This document shows positions 6,614 to 14,872 of a DNA stretch of 46,180 bases, in pieces. The notes under the pieces are model-generated. The model saw only the letters and a list, made by a program, of their open reading frames with translations, had not been told where the DNA came from and ran no database searches. Each line of letters opens with the position of its first letter. Position 1 is the first letter of the stretch. This stretch comes from Sphingomicrobium sp. (lineage in GTDB: Bacteria; Pseudomonadota; Alphaproteobacteria; Sphingomonadales; Sphingomonadaceae), in assembly GCA_025450755.1 (NCBI GenBank), contig JANWLR010000024.1, positions 1 to 46,180 on the forward strand. Reading direction: 5' to 3'. The translations under genes and the position numbers were made by a program.

Positions 6614-7681
6614 TCAGCCCAGCATCTCCTGCTCCAGCTTCTTCGCCATTTCCTCAATGTTTTCGGGAGGCCATCCGGGGATATCCATCCCGAGACGAAG
6701 GCCCATGCTCGCGAGCACTTCCTTGATCTCGTTGAGGCTCTTCCTGCCGAAGTTCGGCGTTCGGAGCATCTCGGCCTCGGTCTTCTGGACCAGGTCGCCG
6801 ATGTAGATGATGTTGTCGTTCTTCAGGCAGTTCGCCGAACGGACCGACAGCTCGAGCTCGTCGACCTTCTTGAGGAGGTAGCGGTTGAGCTGGTTGGTGT
6901 CGGTCGGCGCTTCGGCCGCCATCGGAATCGCCTGACCGATCATCGGCGACGGCGCCATGCGGACCTGGCTCTCATCGAAGTGGACGAACAGCTGCAGCTG
7001 ATCCTGAAGGATCCGCGCGGCGTAAGCGAGCGCGTCCTCTGGGGTCACCGTGCCGTCGGTTTCGATCGTCAAGTTGAGCTTGTCATAGTCGAGCTCCTGC
7101 CCGACGCGGGTGTTCTCGACCTTGTAGGCGACCTGGCGGACCGGGCTGTAGAGCGCATCGACCGGGATGAGGCCGATCGGCGCGTCGGCCGGGCGGTTGG
7201 CGGCGGCCGGCTGATAGCCTTTGCCGATGTCGACGGTCAGCTCCATGTTGAGCGTCGCGCCCTCGTCGAGGTGACAGATCACGAGGTCGGGGTTGGTGAC
7301 CTCGATGTCGCCGGTCGTGGCGATCATGCCCGCGGTGACTTCCGCCGGGCCCGTCGCGGAAAGGTGAAGCCTGCGCGGCCCCTCGCCTTCCATCTTCAGG
7401 GCGACCTGCTTGATGTTGAGCACCATGTCGGTGACGTCCTCGCGGACTCCCGCGAGGCTCGAAAAGTCATGAAGCACGCCGTCGATCTTGATCGACGTGA
7501 CGGCGGCGCCCTGGAGCGAGCTCAGCAGCACCCGGCGGAGCGAGTTGCCAAGAGTCATTCCGAAGCCACGCTCCAGCGGCTCGGCGACGAAGACGGCGCG
7601 GCGGCTGTCGCCCCCGGACTGCTTCTTCTCGAGCGCGTTGGGCTTCTTGAGTTCCTGCCAGTTCTTTGCGTTGACGGCCAT
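6614..7681 (-). CDS. rpoA: DNA-directed RNA polymerase subunit alpha
   Basis: The 355-residue protein is a full-length alpha subunit. The N-terminal domain (about 1-235) carries [23 protein letters not shown], the dimerisation and beta-contact region, and the C-terminal domain (about 260-345) has [15 protein letters not shown] and [12 protein letters not shown], the helix-hairpin-helix that contacts UP-element DNA and activators. It scaffolds core RNA polymerase assembly. The gene is third in the order rpsM-rpsK-rpoA, 86 bases after rpsK; a GC-rich spacer with two small hairpins precedes it, and AGGAAG lies upstream of the ATG. Normally rplQ follows rpoA; here a terminator follows instead. 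Confidence 0.98.
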   Translation of the reverse strand: MAVNAKNWQELKKPNALEKKQSGGDSRRAVFVAEPLERGFGMTLGNSLRRVLLSSLQGAAVTSIKIDGVLHDFSSLAGVREDVTDMVLNIKQVALKMEGEGPRRLHLSATGPAEVTAGMIATTGDIEVTNPDLVICHLDEGATLNMELTVDIGKGYQPAAANRPADAPIGLIPVDALYSPVRQVAYKVENTRVGQELDYDKLNLTIETDGTVTPEDALAYAARILQDQLQLFVHFDESQVRMAPSPMIGQAIPMAAEAPTDTNQLNRYLLKKVDELELSVRSANCLKNDNIIYIGDLVQKTEAEMLRTPNFGRKSLNEIKEVLASMGLRLGMDIPGWPPENIEEMAKKLEQEMLG

Positions 7682-7767
7682 TTGTCTTCCTGCCCTTTGG
7701 CGAGGAGTCCCTCGCCCAAACTAAACTCATGTTCACCGCGGTTGCCCGCGGCAGCGGCCCTTTTTCG

Positions 7768-8157
7768 TCAGACCCTGCGGCGCTTCGACGGCCGCACGCC
7801 ATTGTGCGGGATCGGGGTCACATCGCGGATGCTGGTGATCGTAAAGCCGACCGCCTGGAGCGCGCGAAGAGCGCTCTCACGGCCCGAGCCGGGTCCCTTG
7901 ACCTCGACCTCGAGCGTTCGGACGCCGTGGTCGGCCGCCTTGCGGCCCGCGTCCTCGGCGGCGACCTGGGCGGCATAGGGAGTCGACTTGCGGCTGCCCT
8001 TGAAGCCCATCATCCCGGCGCTCGACCAGGCAATCGCATTGCCCTGGGCATCGGTGATGGTGATCATCGTATTGTTGAAGCTGGCGTTCACGTGGGCGAC
8101 GCCGGCGGTGATGTTCTTGCGCTCTCGTCTGCGAAGGCGCTGCGGTGCCTGAGCCAT
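7768..8157 (-). CDS. rpsK: 30S ribosomal protein S11
   Basis: The 129-residue product has the S11 hallmarks: [18 protein letters not shown] at residues 19-36, the [20 protein letters not shown] loop, and the Arg/Lys-rich end [15 protein letters not shown]11 binds 16S rRNA on the platform of the small subunit and helps shape the mRNA exit and the Shine-Dalgarno helix site. It starts 69 bases after the rpsM stop, on the same minus-strand transcript, and precedes rpoA, the classical alpha-operon order. Confidence 0.98.
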   Translation of the reverse strand: MAQAPQRLRRRERKNITAGVAHVNASFNNTMITITDAQGNAIAWSSAGMMGFKGSRKSTPYAAQVAAEDAGRKAADHGVRTLEVEVKGPGSGRESALRALQAVGFTITSIRDVTPIPHNGVRPSKRRRV

Positions 8158-8226
8158 CTAAAATCTCGTCCCTAAATCCTGTTTGAGCAGCATCTGGCGT
8201 CCGTTCCCCGGACGGCCACTCGCTTG

Positions 8227-8595
8227 CTACTTCTTCTTGCCGGCGATCGGCTTGGCCTTGCCCTTGCGGGTGCGCGCGTTGGTGTGCGTGCGCTGGCCGC
8301 GGACCGGCAGGCCCTTGCGGTGGCGAAGCCCGCGGTAGCAGGCGAGGTCCATCAGCCGCTTGATGTTCATCGCAGTTTCGCGGCGAAGGTCGCCCTCGAC
8401 CGTGAAGTCTTTGTCGATCGCCTCGCGGATGTGCAGCACCTCCTGGTCGGTGAGGTCCTGGACGCGCTTGTCCGGCGTAATGCCGAGCTTGGCGATGATG
8501 TCCTTGGCCGTGGTGCGGCCGATTCCGTGGATATAGGTCAGCGCGACTTCCACGCGCTTGTTGGTGGGGATGTTCACCCCGGCAATACGAGCCAT
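8227..8595 (-). CDS. rpsM: 30S ribosomal protein S13
   Basis: The 122-residue product starts with [19 protein letters not shown], the universally conserved S13 opening, has the helix-two-turn-helix [12 protein letters not shown], and ends in a basic tail ([19 protein letters not shown]) that reaches the P-site tRNA. S13 forms bridges to the large subunit. GAAGAAGGG lies a few bases before the ATG. It is first gene of the rpsM-rpsK-rpoA unit; a sigma70-type promoter is 132-160 bases upstream, so the unit does not depend on readthrough from secY or adk, which are not adjacent. Confidence 0.98.
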   Translation of the reverse strand: MARIAGVNIPTNKRVEVALTYIHGIGRTTAKDIIAKLGITPDKRVQDLTDQEVLHIREAIDKDFTVEGDLRRETAMNIKRLMDLACYRGLRHRKGLPVRGQRTHTNARTRKGKAKPIAGKKK

Positions 8596-8726
8596 TCGTT
8601 ACCCTTCTTCAGCTCCACGGGGCGCCAACCGCCCCATCTCATCGCTAGAAAGTCCCGAGTTCCTAAGCGAAAAACCGACGCGCGCACGGGTGCGCCGCCG
8701 GGTAACCGGTGGATCGGGATAAGCGG

Positions 8727-8755
8727 CAGATAGGATTCGCATCTTGGAGTGTCAA
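8727..8755 (-). promoter_or_regulatory. Sigma70-type promoter for rpsM-rpsK-rpoA
   Basis: On the minus strand TTGACA (8755-8750), 17 bases, then TATCTG (8732-8727): a consensus -35, ideal spacing and a four-of-six -10. A start near 8720 gives a leader of about 125 bases before rpsM. The divergent intergenic region 8596-8913 contains no other feature I can support; a promoter for the plus-strand DUF2127 gene is not evident. Confidence 0.65.
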
Positions 8756-8913
8756 GGCCGCGAAACGCAGCGACCGCGGCAGGCGTGTGCGCAAGAGGCC
8801 CAACCTTTCGAAGGAGGGCGCGAACAGTCCGGAGCAGCGATCTCGCTGCATGTCGGACGCCAAGACTCCGGAATTCCTGCTTTTCCCGCGCTGTGTCGTT
8901 ATGGGTGCCGCCA

Positions 8914-9390
8914 ATGCAGGAAAAACGCATTCATCAGATCTTCGCGGTCAGCGTGTCGCTGAAAGGCGTGCACGCCTTGATCGAGGCGATCGGCGGCCTT
9001 GCGCTCTATCTCACTTCGACCCAGACGATCATCGGCTGGATCAACCGCTTCAGCCAGGGCGAGCTGACCGAGGATCCGCACGACTGGATCGCCGCTCATG
9101 TCGCGAAGTTCGGCGAGACCTTCTCGGTCCAGCAGCACCATTTCTATGCCTTCTACTTGCTCAGCCACGGGCTCATCAAAGGCGTCTTGGTCATCGGCCT
9201 CCTCAAGGAGAAGCTTTGGTCCTATCCGGCGAGCTTCTTCGTCTTCGGGCTGTTCATCGCCTATCAGCTGTACCGCTACAGCTTCACGCACGATTTCAGT
9301 CTGATCCTCTTGAGCATCTTCGATCTGTTCGTGATCGCGCTGGCGGTCCACGAATACCGCCTGTTGCGCAGGCACCTCCCCACCCACTAA
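8914..9390 (+). CDS. DUF2127 family integral membrane protein
   Basis: The 158-residue protein has the DUF2127 signature SVSLKGVHALIEAIGG in the first membrane helix and three more hydrophobic segments (about residues 15-35, 80-100, 107-125 and 130-147: YLLSHGLIKGVLVIGLL, YPASFFVFGLFIAYQLY, LILLSIFDLFVIAL). A soluble loop of about 45 residues (INRFSQGELTEDPHDW...) lies between helices one and two. ATG at 8914 fits the family start; the frame is open further upstream but that part reads as non-protein. The family has no established biochemical role that I can state. The next gene, ribF, begins 11 bases downstream, so they may share a transcript. Confidence 0.85.
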   Translation: MQEKRIHQIFAVSVSLKGVHALIEAIGGLALYLTSTQTIIGWINRFSQGELTEDPHDWIAAHVAKFGETFSVQQHHFYAFYLLSHGLIKGVLVIGLLKEKLWSYPASFFVFGLFIAYQLYRYSFTHDFSLILLSIFDLFVIALAVHEYRLLRRHLPTH

Positions 9391-9401
9391 GGCCGCCTGC
9401 A

Positions 9402-10331
9402 ATGCAGCGCCTGACCCTCGCCGGCGGCATCCCCGACAGTCTCAAGGGGAGCATCGTCGCGCTCGGAAATTTCGACGGATTCCATCTCGGCCACCAGGCG
9501 GTGGTGAGACGCGCGGTCGCGCGTGCCTTCCACGAGCGCCGGCCGGTGATCGTCGCGACCTTCGACCCCCACCCGGTCCGTTTCTTCAAGCCCGAGCTGC
9601 CTCCGTTCCGGCTGACGACCCTCGCCCAGCGCCAGGCCTTGTTCGGCCATGCCGCAGCCGACGCCATGCTGGTGTTCGAGTTCGGCCCCGCGCTCGCCTC
9701 CATGGATGCAGAAGCGTTCGTCGCGAAGGTGCTGGGCGAGCAGATCGGCGCGGCGGGCGTGATCACGGGAGACGATTTCAGCTTCGGCAAGGGCCGCACG
9801 GGCGATGCCGCCATGCTCGCGAGCCTCGGTTCTGACTATGGCATTGGAGCCGAGGCCGTCCCGCAGGTTACGCTCGACGGCGAACGCATTTCATCCGGCA
9901 GGATCCGCGAGGCGCTGGCGGAGGGCGACACGGGCACGGCAACGCGCATGTTGCGCCGCGACTATGCGATCGAGGGCGTGGTCCAGCGCGGCGACGCGCG
10001 CGGCCGCGAGCTCGGCTATCCGACCGCGAACCTCGAACTCGGCGATTACCAGCGACCGAAATATGGCATCTATGCGGTGCGGGTGACGCTGGAGGACGGG
10101 AGCGAGCATCCGGGCGTTGCGAGCCTCGGCGTCCGCCCGACCTTCGACCCGCCGCAGGAGCTGCTCGAGGCGCATCTGTTCGACCTCCAGCGCGACCTTT
10201 ACGGGCAGAAGATCGAGGTCGCGCTGCACGCTTTCATCCGCGAGGAATGGAAGTTCGAAAGCGTCACCCAGCTCGTCGACCAGATGCGCGACGACGAGGC
10301 GGACGCGCGAAATCTTCTCGCCATCGACTAA
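9402..10331 (+). CDS. ribF: Bifunctional riboflavin kinase / FAD synthetase
   Basis: The 309-residue enzyme makes FMN from riboflavin and then FAD. The N-terminal nucleotidyltransferase domain (about 1-185) has ALGNFDGFHLGHQAVV, the HxGH adenylylation motif, TFDPHPVRFF, and the ISSGRIREALAEG motif. The C-terminal kinase domain (about 186-305) has GRELGYPTANLELGD with the PTAN nucleotide-binding motif, YGIYAVRV, and VASLGVRPTFD. Length and domain order are normal. It precedes ileS and lspA, a very common proteobacterial order; a dispersed palindromic repeat fills part of the 122-base gap to ileS. Confidence 0.97.
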   Translation: MQRLTLAGGIPDSLKGSIVALGNFDGFHLGHQAVVRRAVARAFHERRPVIVATFDPHPVRFFKPELPPFRLTTLAQRQALFGHAAADAMLVFEFGPALASMDAEAFVAKVLGEQIGAAGVITGDDFSFGKGRTGDAAMLASLGSDYGIGAEAVPQVTLDGERISSGRIREALAEGDTGTATRMLRRDYAIEGVVQRGDARGRELGYPTANLELGDYQRPKYGIYAVRVTLEDGSEHPGVASLGVRPTFDPPQELLEAHLFDLQRDLYGQKIEVALHAFIREEWKFESVTQLVDQMRDDEADARNLLAID

Positions 10332-10407
10332 CGTCATTGCGAACTGGCAGAGCAATCGGGCGTTGCACTGTGGATTGGCCGCGGACCTGGGGTGCCTCGC
10401 AATGACG
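10332..10407. repeat. REP-like interspersed palindromic repeat, copy 1
   Basis: The element begins CGTCATTGCGA (10332-10342) and ends TCGCAATGACG (10397-10407), an 11-base perfect inverted repeat, with AGCAATCGG and GGATTGGCC as inner partly complementary blocks. The first base overlaps the last codon of ribF. A second copy with the same ends lies at 34698-34774, so this is a dispersed family. Confidence 0.7.
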
Positions 10408-10453
10408 AGACGTTTGCAATTCCCTTCCCCGCCCCGCTAAGGCCCCCCGCGTA

Positions 10454-13345
10454 ATGGCCGACGCCCCTGAGACTGGGAAAACCGATTACCGTTCGACGGT
10501 CTTCCTTCCGCGCACCGATTTTCCGATGAAGGCCGGGCTGCCGCAGAAGGAACCGGCGATCCTTGCGCGCTGGGAATCGGAGGGGCTGTACCAACGCATC
10601 CGCGAGGCGCGCGCGGGGCGCGAGAAATTCATCTTCCACGACGGTCCGCCCTACGCCAACGGCGACATCCATATCGGGCACGCGCTCAATCACACGATCA
10701 AGGACATGGTCGTGAGGACCCAATCGCTGCTCGGCAAGGACGCGCCCTACGTGCCGGGCTGGGACTGCCACGGGCTTCCGATCGAGTGGAAGGTCGAGGA
10801 GCAGTATCGCAAGAAGAAGCTCAACAAGGACGAGGTGCCGGTCCGCGAATTCCGCGCTGAGTGCCGCGCCTATGCCCAGCATTGGGTCGACGTGCAGCGC
10901 GAGCAGCTGAAGCGGCTCGGGGTCAGCGCGAACTGGGACAAGCCTTATCTGACGATGAACTTCCATGCGGAGGCGACGATCGTCTCCGAGCTGTTCAAGT
11001 TCGCCGAGACCGGCCAGCTCTACCGAGGCGCCAAGCCGGTGATGTGGTCGCCGGTCGAGAAGACCGCGCTCGCCGAGGCCGAGATAGAATATGAGGACAT
11101 CGTCTCGACGCAGATCGATGTGGCGTTCGAGATTGTCGAAAGCCCGATCCCAGAACTGGTCGGTGCTTATGCCGGGGTGTGGACGACCACGCCGTGGACG
11201 ATTCCGGTCAACCAGGGGATCGCCTACGGCTCGGAGATCGAATACGCGCTCTATTCTCTCGAAAGTTCTGACGGGCAGTTCTTCGGAAAGTTCTTAGTCG
11301 CAGCTGATCTCGTCGACGCGTTCCAAAAACGTGCCGAATCGACTTTTCGAGAAAAGCTGCCGACTGGCTCCGTTCTCCTTTGGAAGCGTGAACTCTGCCA
11401 ATTCGGACCCGGGCTGGAAGGAACGATCGCCCGCCACCCGATGCACAAGCTCGGCGGCTTCTTCGCCAAGACGCGGCCGTTCCTCCCTGGCGACTTCGTC
11501 ACCACCGACCAGGGCACAGGCCTCGTCCACATGGCGCCCGACCATGGCGAGGACGATTTCGAGCTGTGCCGCGCCAAGGGGATCGATCCGGTGTTCGCGG
11601 TCGATGCAGGCGGCTTCTACCGGCCCGACTGGCTGTGGCTCGGTGGACAGGGCAGCGTCATCAACGCCAAGTTCAACGCGCCCGACGGGCCGATCTGCTC
11701 GGACCTGCGCGAGGCCGGCGCTTTGCTCGCAGCATCCGCCGACTTCCAGCACAGCTACCCGCATTCTTGGCGGTCAAAGGCCAAGGTCATTTACCGCTGC
11801 ACGCCGCAGTGGTTCATCGCGATGGACAAGCCGCTGCCGCACTTGCTGCCGGTCACCCGCGCGGAGCAGCGCTGGGAGAATGAAGGCGGCGAACCCAACG
11901 CCTTGCTCGACGATCGCAAGCCGACCCTGCGCGAGCTGGCGATAAACGCGATCAACGCCACACGCTTCGTGCCGGAGAAGGGCCGCAACCGCTTGGGCTC
12001 GATGGTCGAAGGCCGCCCGGACTGGGTGATCAGCCGCCAGCGCGCGTGGGGCGTGCCGATCGCTCTGTTCGTCGACAAGAAGAGCGGCGAGCTGCTCGTC
12101 GACCGCGACGTCAACGGGCGGATCGTGAAAGCCATCCACGAGCATGGTGTCGATGCCTGGGGCGCGGAGAATAGCGCCGCCTTCCTCGGCAACCGCAATC
12201 CCGACGATTACGAGATGGTCACCGACATCCTCGACGTCTGGTTCGACAGCGGGTGCACGCACGTTTTCACACTCGAGAGCGGGCACTGGCCCGACGAGCG
12301 CTGGCCCGCCGACATCTATGTCGAAGGGAGTGACCAGCACCGCGGCTGGTTCCAGTCGTCATTGCTCGAAAGCTGCGGAACGCGAGGCCGGGCGCCCTAC
12401 AATGCGGTGCTGACCCACGGCTTCACGATGGATGCCAAGGGCATGAAGATGTCCAAGTCCCTCGGGAACACGGTCAGCCCGCTCGACCTGATGAAGGAAT
12501 ATGGCGCGGACATCCTGCGCCTCTGGGCCTTGAGCGTCGACTTCACCGAAGACCACCGGATCGGGAAGGAGATATTGGCCGGGGTCGCCGACCAGTATCG
12601 CAAGCTCAGGAACACGTTCCGCTACCTGCTCGGCGCGCTCGACGGCTTTAGCGATGAGGAGCGGCTGGACGACATCTCGGCCTGTCCCGAGCTCGAGCGC
12701 TACATGCTGCATCTGACTGCGGCGCTCGACCAGAAGCTGCGGAATGCAGTCGATGATTTCGACTTCAACAATTACGTCCGTGCTCTGACCGATTTCTGCA
12801 ACGAGGATCTGTCGGCATTCTTCTTCGATATCCGCAAGGACGTGCTCTACTGTGAGGTGGACGCGGAAACGGGTGTTCAGAGCGACCGGCGGCGAGCGTA
12901 CCGAACGGTGCTCGACACCCTGTTCCACGCACTCGTCCGCTGGCTGTCGCCGGTGCTGGTGTTCACGAGCGAGGAAGTGTGGGGCACGCGTTTTCCGGAC
13001 GCGGGATCGGTCCACTTGCTCGAATGGCCGGTCGTGCTGCAGGTCGATGCCGTTGAGGAGCGCTGGAATGCTCTTCGCGCGCTTCGCGCCGAAGTTACCG
13101 AACGGATTGAGCCCCTTCGCCGGGACAAGGTCGTCGGGTCGAGCCTCGAGGCCGAGATCTGGGTGCCGAGCGATGAGAACCCTGCCTTCCTCGCCGAGCT
13201 GTTCATCACATCGACAGTCCATCATGGCGATTGGAACGTGATCAAGACGACAAACCACAAATGCGGACGCTGCTGGCGCCATCTGCCGGAGGTCAAGGCC
13301 GACGGCGCGCTTTGCACGCGCTGCGACGAGGTGGTGAATGGCTGA
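10454..13345 (+). CDS. ileS: Isoleucyl-tRNA synthetase
   Basis: The 963-residue class I synthetase charges tRNA-Ile in the cytoplasm. Visible motifs: PPYANGDIHIGHALNH (HIGH signature, about residue 75), WDCHGLPIE, the CP1 editing domain with TTPWTIPVNQG and the GTGLVHMAPDHGEDD active site, and MKMSKSLGN (KMSKS, about residue 660). The C-terminus carries a zinc finger CGRCWRH...CTRCD. Within the editing domain, about 11265-11405, base composition drops and codons such as TTA appear, unlike the rest of the gene. The end overlaps lspA by 8 bases, showing translational coupling. Confidence 0.98.
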   Translation: MADAPETGKTDYRSTVFLPRTDFPMKAGLPQKEPAILARWESEGLYQRIREARAGREKFIFHDGPPYANGDIHIGHALNHTIKDMVVRTQSLLGKDAPYVPGWDCHGLPIEWKVEEQYRKKKLNKDEVPVREFRAECRAYAQHWVDVQREQLKRLGVSANWDKPYLTMNFHAEATIVSELFKFAETGQLYRGAKPVMWSPVEKTALAEAEIEYEDIVSTQIDVAFEIVESPIPELVGAYAGVWTTTPWTIPVNQGIAYGSEIEYALYSLESSDGQFFGKFLVAADLVDAFQKRAESTFREKLPTGSVLLWKRELCQFGPGLEGTIARHPMHKLGGFFAKTRPFLPGDFVTTDQGTGLVHMAPDHGEDDFELCRAKGIDPVFAVDAGGFYRPDWLWLGGQGSVINAKFNAPDGPICSDLREAGALLAASADFQHSYPHSWRSKAKVIYRCTPQWFIAMDKPLPHLLPVTRAEQRWENEGGEPNALLDDRKPTLRELAINAINATRFVPEKGRNRLGSMVEGRPDWVISRQRAWGVPIALFVDKKSGELLVDRDVNGRIVKAIHEHGVDAWGAENSAAFLGNRNPDDYEMVTDILDVWFDSGCTHVFTLESGHWPDERWPADIYVEGSDQHRGWFQSSLLESCGTRGRAPYNAVLTHGFTMDAKGMKMSKSLGNTVSPLDLMKEYGADILRLWALSVDFTEDHRIGKEILAGVADQYRKLRNTFRYLLGALDGFSDEERLDDISACPELERYMLHLTAALDQKLRNAVDDFDFNNYVRALTDFCNEDLSAFFFDIRKDVLYCEVDAETGVQSDRRRAYRTVLDTLFHALVRWLSPVLVFTSEEVWGTRFPDAGSVHLLEWPVVLQVDAVEERWNALRALRAEVTERIEPLRRDKVVGSSLEAEIWVPSDENPAFLAELFITSTVHHGDWNVIKTTNHKCGRCWRHLPEVKADGALCTRCDEVVNG

Positions 13346-13853
13346 GCGCCGCCTCGGCATCATCGTCGCGCTTGCAGTGTTTGCGCTCGACCAGCTGGCG
13401 AAGTGGATCGTCACCGGTCCGCTGCACATCCAGGACATGGAGCACTTCTACCTCCTGCCCTTCTTCCAGTTCACCTACACGCAGAACAACGGCATCTCGC
13501 TCGGCCTTCTGAACGCGACCAACCCGCTCGGCCGCTGGATGCTGGTTGTCTTAACCAGCGCGATCGCCGTCGGCGTCGCCTTCTGGATGGGGCGCGAGGA
13601 GAACCGCCTCGACCGGTTTGCGCTGGGGATGGTGCTCGGCGGAGCGCTCGGCAACATCCTCGACCGCACGCTGCATGGCTATGTCGTCGATTTCCTCGAC
13701 CTCCACTTTGGCGAGTGGCGGCCGTTTCTGATATTCAATGTCGGCGACGCTGCAATTAGCATTGCCGTCGTGATCTTGTTGCTGCACGCGTTCCTGAGCC
13801 GTAAGGATGAGGCGAACGGCAGCAGCCCCAAGGAGACTATCGAAGATGCGTAA
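13338..13853 (+). CDS. lspA: Lipoprotein signal peptidase II
   Basis: The 171-residue inner-membrane aspartic protease cleaves prolipoproteins before the lipidated cysteine. Four hydrophobic segments are visible. The two catalytic Asp lie in GGALGNILDR and FNVGDAAIS, and the conserved NNGISLGLL loop is present. The ATG at 13338 overlaps the ileS end by 8 bases. Its substrates include the lipoprotein encoded immediately downstream, whose start overlaps the lspA stop by 8 bases. Confidence 0.97.
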   Translation: MAERRLGIIVALAVFALDQLAKWIVTGPLHIQDMEHFYLLPFFQFTYTQNNGISLGLLNATNPLGRWMLVVLTSAIAVGVAFWMGREENRLDRFALGMVLGGALGNILDRTLHGYVVDFLDLHFGEWRPFLIFNVGDAAISIAVVILLLHAFLSRKDEANGSSPKETIEDA

Positions 13854-14256
13854 AGCCTTGACCGTCCTGGTGCTGGCAGTGGCGGTGACCACCAGCGGAT
13901 GTGGAACATTGGGAAGCCGCGCCAGGACTCCCGATGAATTCGCGGTTGCGCGCAATGCGCCCTTGATCATCCCGCCCGACTTCAACTTGACGCCACCGGT
14001 TGCCGGCACATCGGGCCTCTCCGCCGCCGAAGCACAGCAACAAGCGATCGATACACTGTTCGGGGGTCCGGCTCCGCGGAGCCCCGGCGAAATGAGCCTG
14101 CTCGACGCGGCGGGACGCGGCGACGCGCAGGTCGGAATCCGCAGCCAGGTCTGGGACCCGGACACGCGGGTGGTCGACAAGGGGCAAGAGACGCTGCAAA
14201 TCCTGTCCGCGGGCAACAGCAGCAGCAACATCGCATCGGCTCAGCCGGGCCAGTAA
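13846..14256 (+). CDS. BamF-like lipoprotein (DUF3035)
   Basis: The 136-residue protein has a lipoprotein signal (VAVTTSGC, Cys at about 19) and the DUF3035 motif RTPDEFAVARNAPLIIPPDFNL, which in alphaproteobacteria marks the BamF lipoprotein associated with the outer-membrane beta-barrel assembly machine. The rest is low-complexity and probably extended; SSSNIASAQPGQ ends the chain. The start codon overlaps the end of lspA, so the whole ileS-lspA-bamF block is translationally chained. The link to the BAM complex is family knowledge, not visible in the sequence. Confidence 0.88.
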   Translation: MRKALTVLVLAVAVTTSGCGTLGSRARTPDEFAVARNAPLIIPPDFNLTPPVAGTSGLSAAEAQQQAIDTLFGGPAPRSPGEMSLLDAAGRGDAQVGIRSQVWDPDTRVVDKGQETLQILSAGNSSSNIASAQPGQ

Positions 14257-14285
14257 GAGCGAGCAAGGGAGCGGACTAAAAACCC

Positions 14286-14837
14286 ATGGCCGAAACCAAC
14301 CTTCCCGCCCGCCTGGTCGAGATCGAATCGATGCTCGACCGTTCGCGCCGCCGCTTCGAGGAGGGAACGCGCCTCGTCGAGGACGCGCACAAGATTCTTG
14401 GCGAAATCCAGCAGGCAATCATCGGCAGCCCACGGACCGTATCGCCAGAGGACAGCGAGGAAGCGGCATCGCGGCTGCTCGCGAGCCTCAAGGCCACCGG
14501 CAGCGAGATGCCCGAGAGCCTGTGCGGCGGCCGGCTCAGCGTCGACCAAGTGCAAAGGCTAATCCGAATCGACGGGCACCCGATCGGGATCACCGAGATG
14601 GAATATCGAGTGCTCGAGCTGCTGGCCTTCGCGCGCAACAATGTCGTCACCCGCGCGATGCTGCTGAAGCATCTTTATCGGCGCGCCGACGACCAGCCGC
14701 AGCCCAAGATCATCGACGTGTTCATCTCCAAGCTTCGCAAGAAGCTCATGAATGCGAGCGGCGGAGCGGAGTTCATCGAGACCATTCCGCAGCGCGGCTG
14801 GATCCTCCGCGACGTCGACGAAAAGAGCGGGGCTTAA
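14286..14837 (+). CDS. Receiver-less winged-helix regulator with CtrA-type DNA-binding domain
   Basis: The 183-residue protein has a charged helical N-terminal part (about 1-65, IESMLDRSRRRFEEGTRLVE, coiled-coil-like) and an OmpR/PhoB winged helix (about 78-180). The recognition region TRAMLLKHLYRR...PQPKIIDVFISKLRKKLMNA and the wing ETIPQRGWILRD closely follow the CtrA C-terminal domain (KIIDVFICKLRKKL in CtrA as I recall it). There is no phospho-acceptor Asp domain. It could bind CtrA-like sites without phosphorylation control. Lies 29 bases after the bamF-like gene on the same strand; AAAACC before the ATG is not a clear ribosome site. A chromosomal maturation or cell-cycle role is inference. 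Confidence 0.8.
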   Translation: MAETNLPARLVEIESMLDRSRRRFEEGTRLVEDAHKILGEIQQAIIGSPRTVSPEDSEEAASRLLASLKATGSEMPESLCGGRLSVDQVQRLIRIDGHPIGITEMEYRVLELLAFARNNVVTRAMLLKHLYRRADDQPQPKIIDVFISKLRKKLMNASGGAEFIETIPQRGWILRDVDEKSGA

Positions 14838-14853
14838 AACTTTCTTAGCCGTG

Positions 14854-14872
14854 CCGGGCTTAGCCCGGAGGA
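14854..14872 (+). promoter_or_regulatory. Hairpin adjoining the ribosome site of the following gene
   Basis: CCGGGC (14854-14859) and GCCCGG (14863-14868) form a perfect stem with a TTA loop. The right arm runs into GGAGGA directly before ATG 14873, so the ribosome site would be partly hidden in the folded mRNA. It may also act as a weak terminator for the preceding regulator gene. Confidence 0.35.

Noticed and set aside
8671-8696. GC stem with five T in the rpsM leader as an attenuator
   Set aside because: Stem is only 5 pairs and the T run is about 8 bases away from it.
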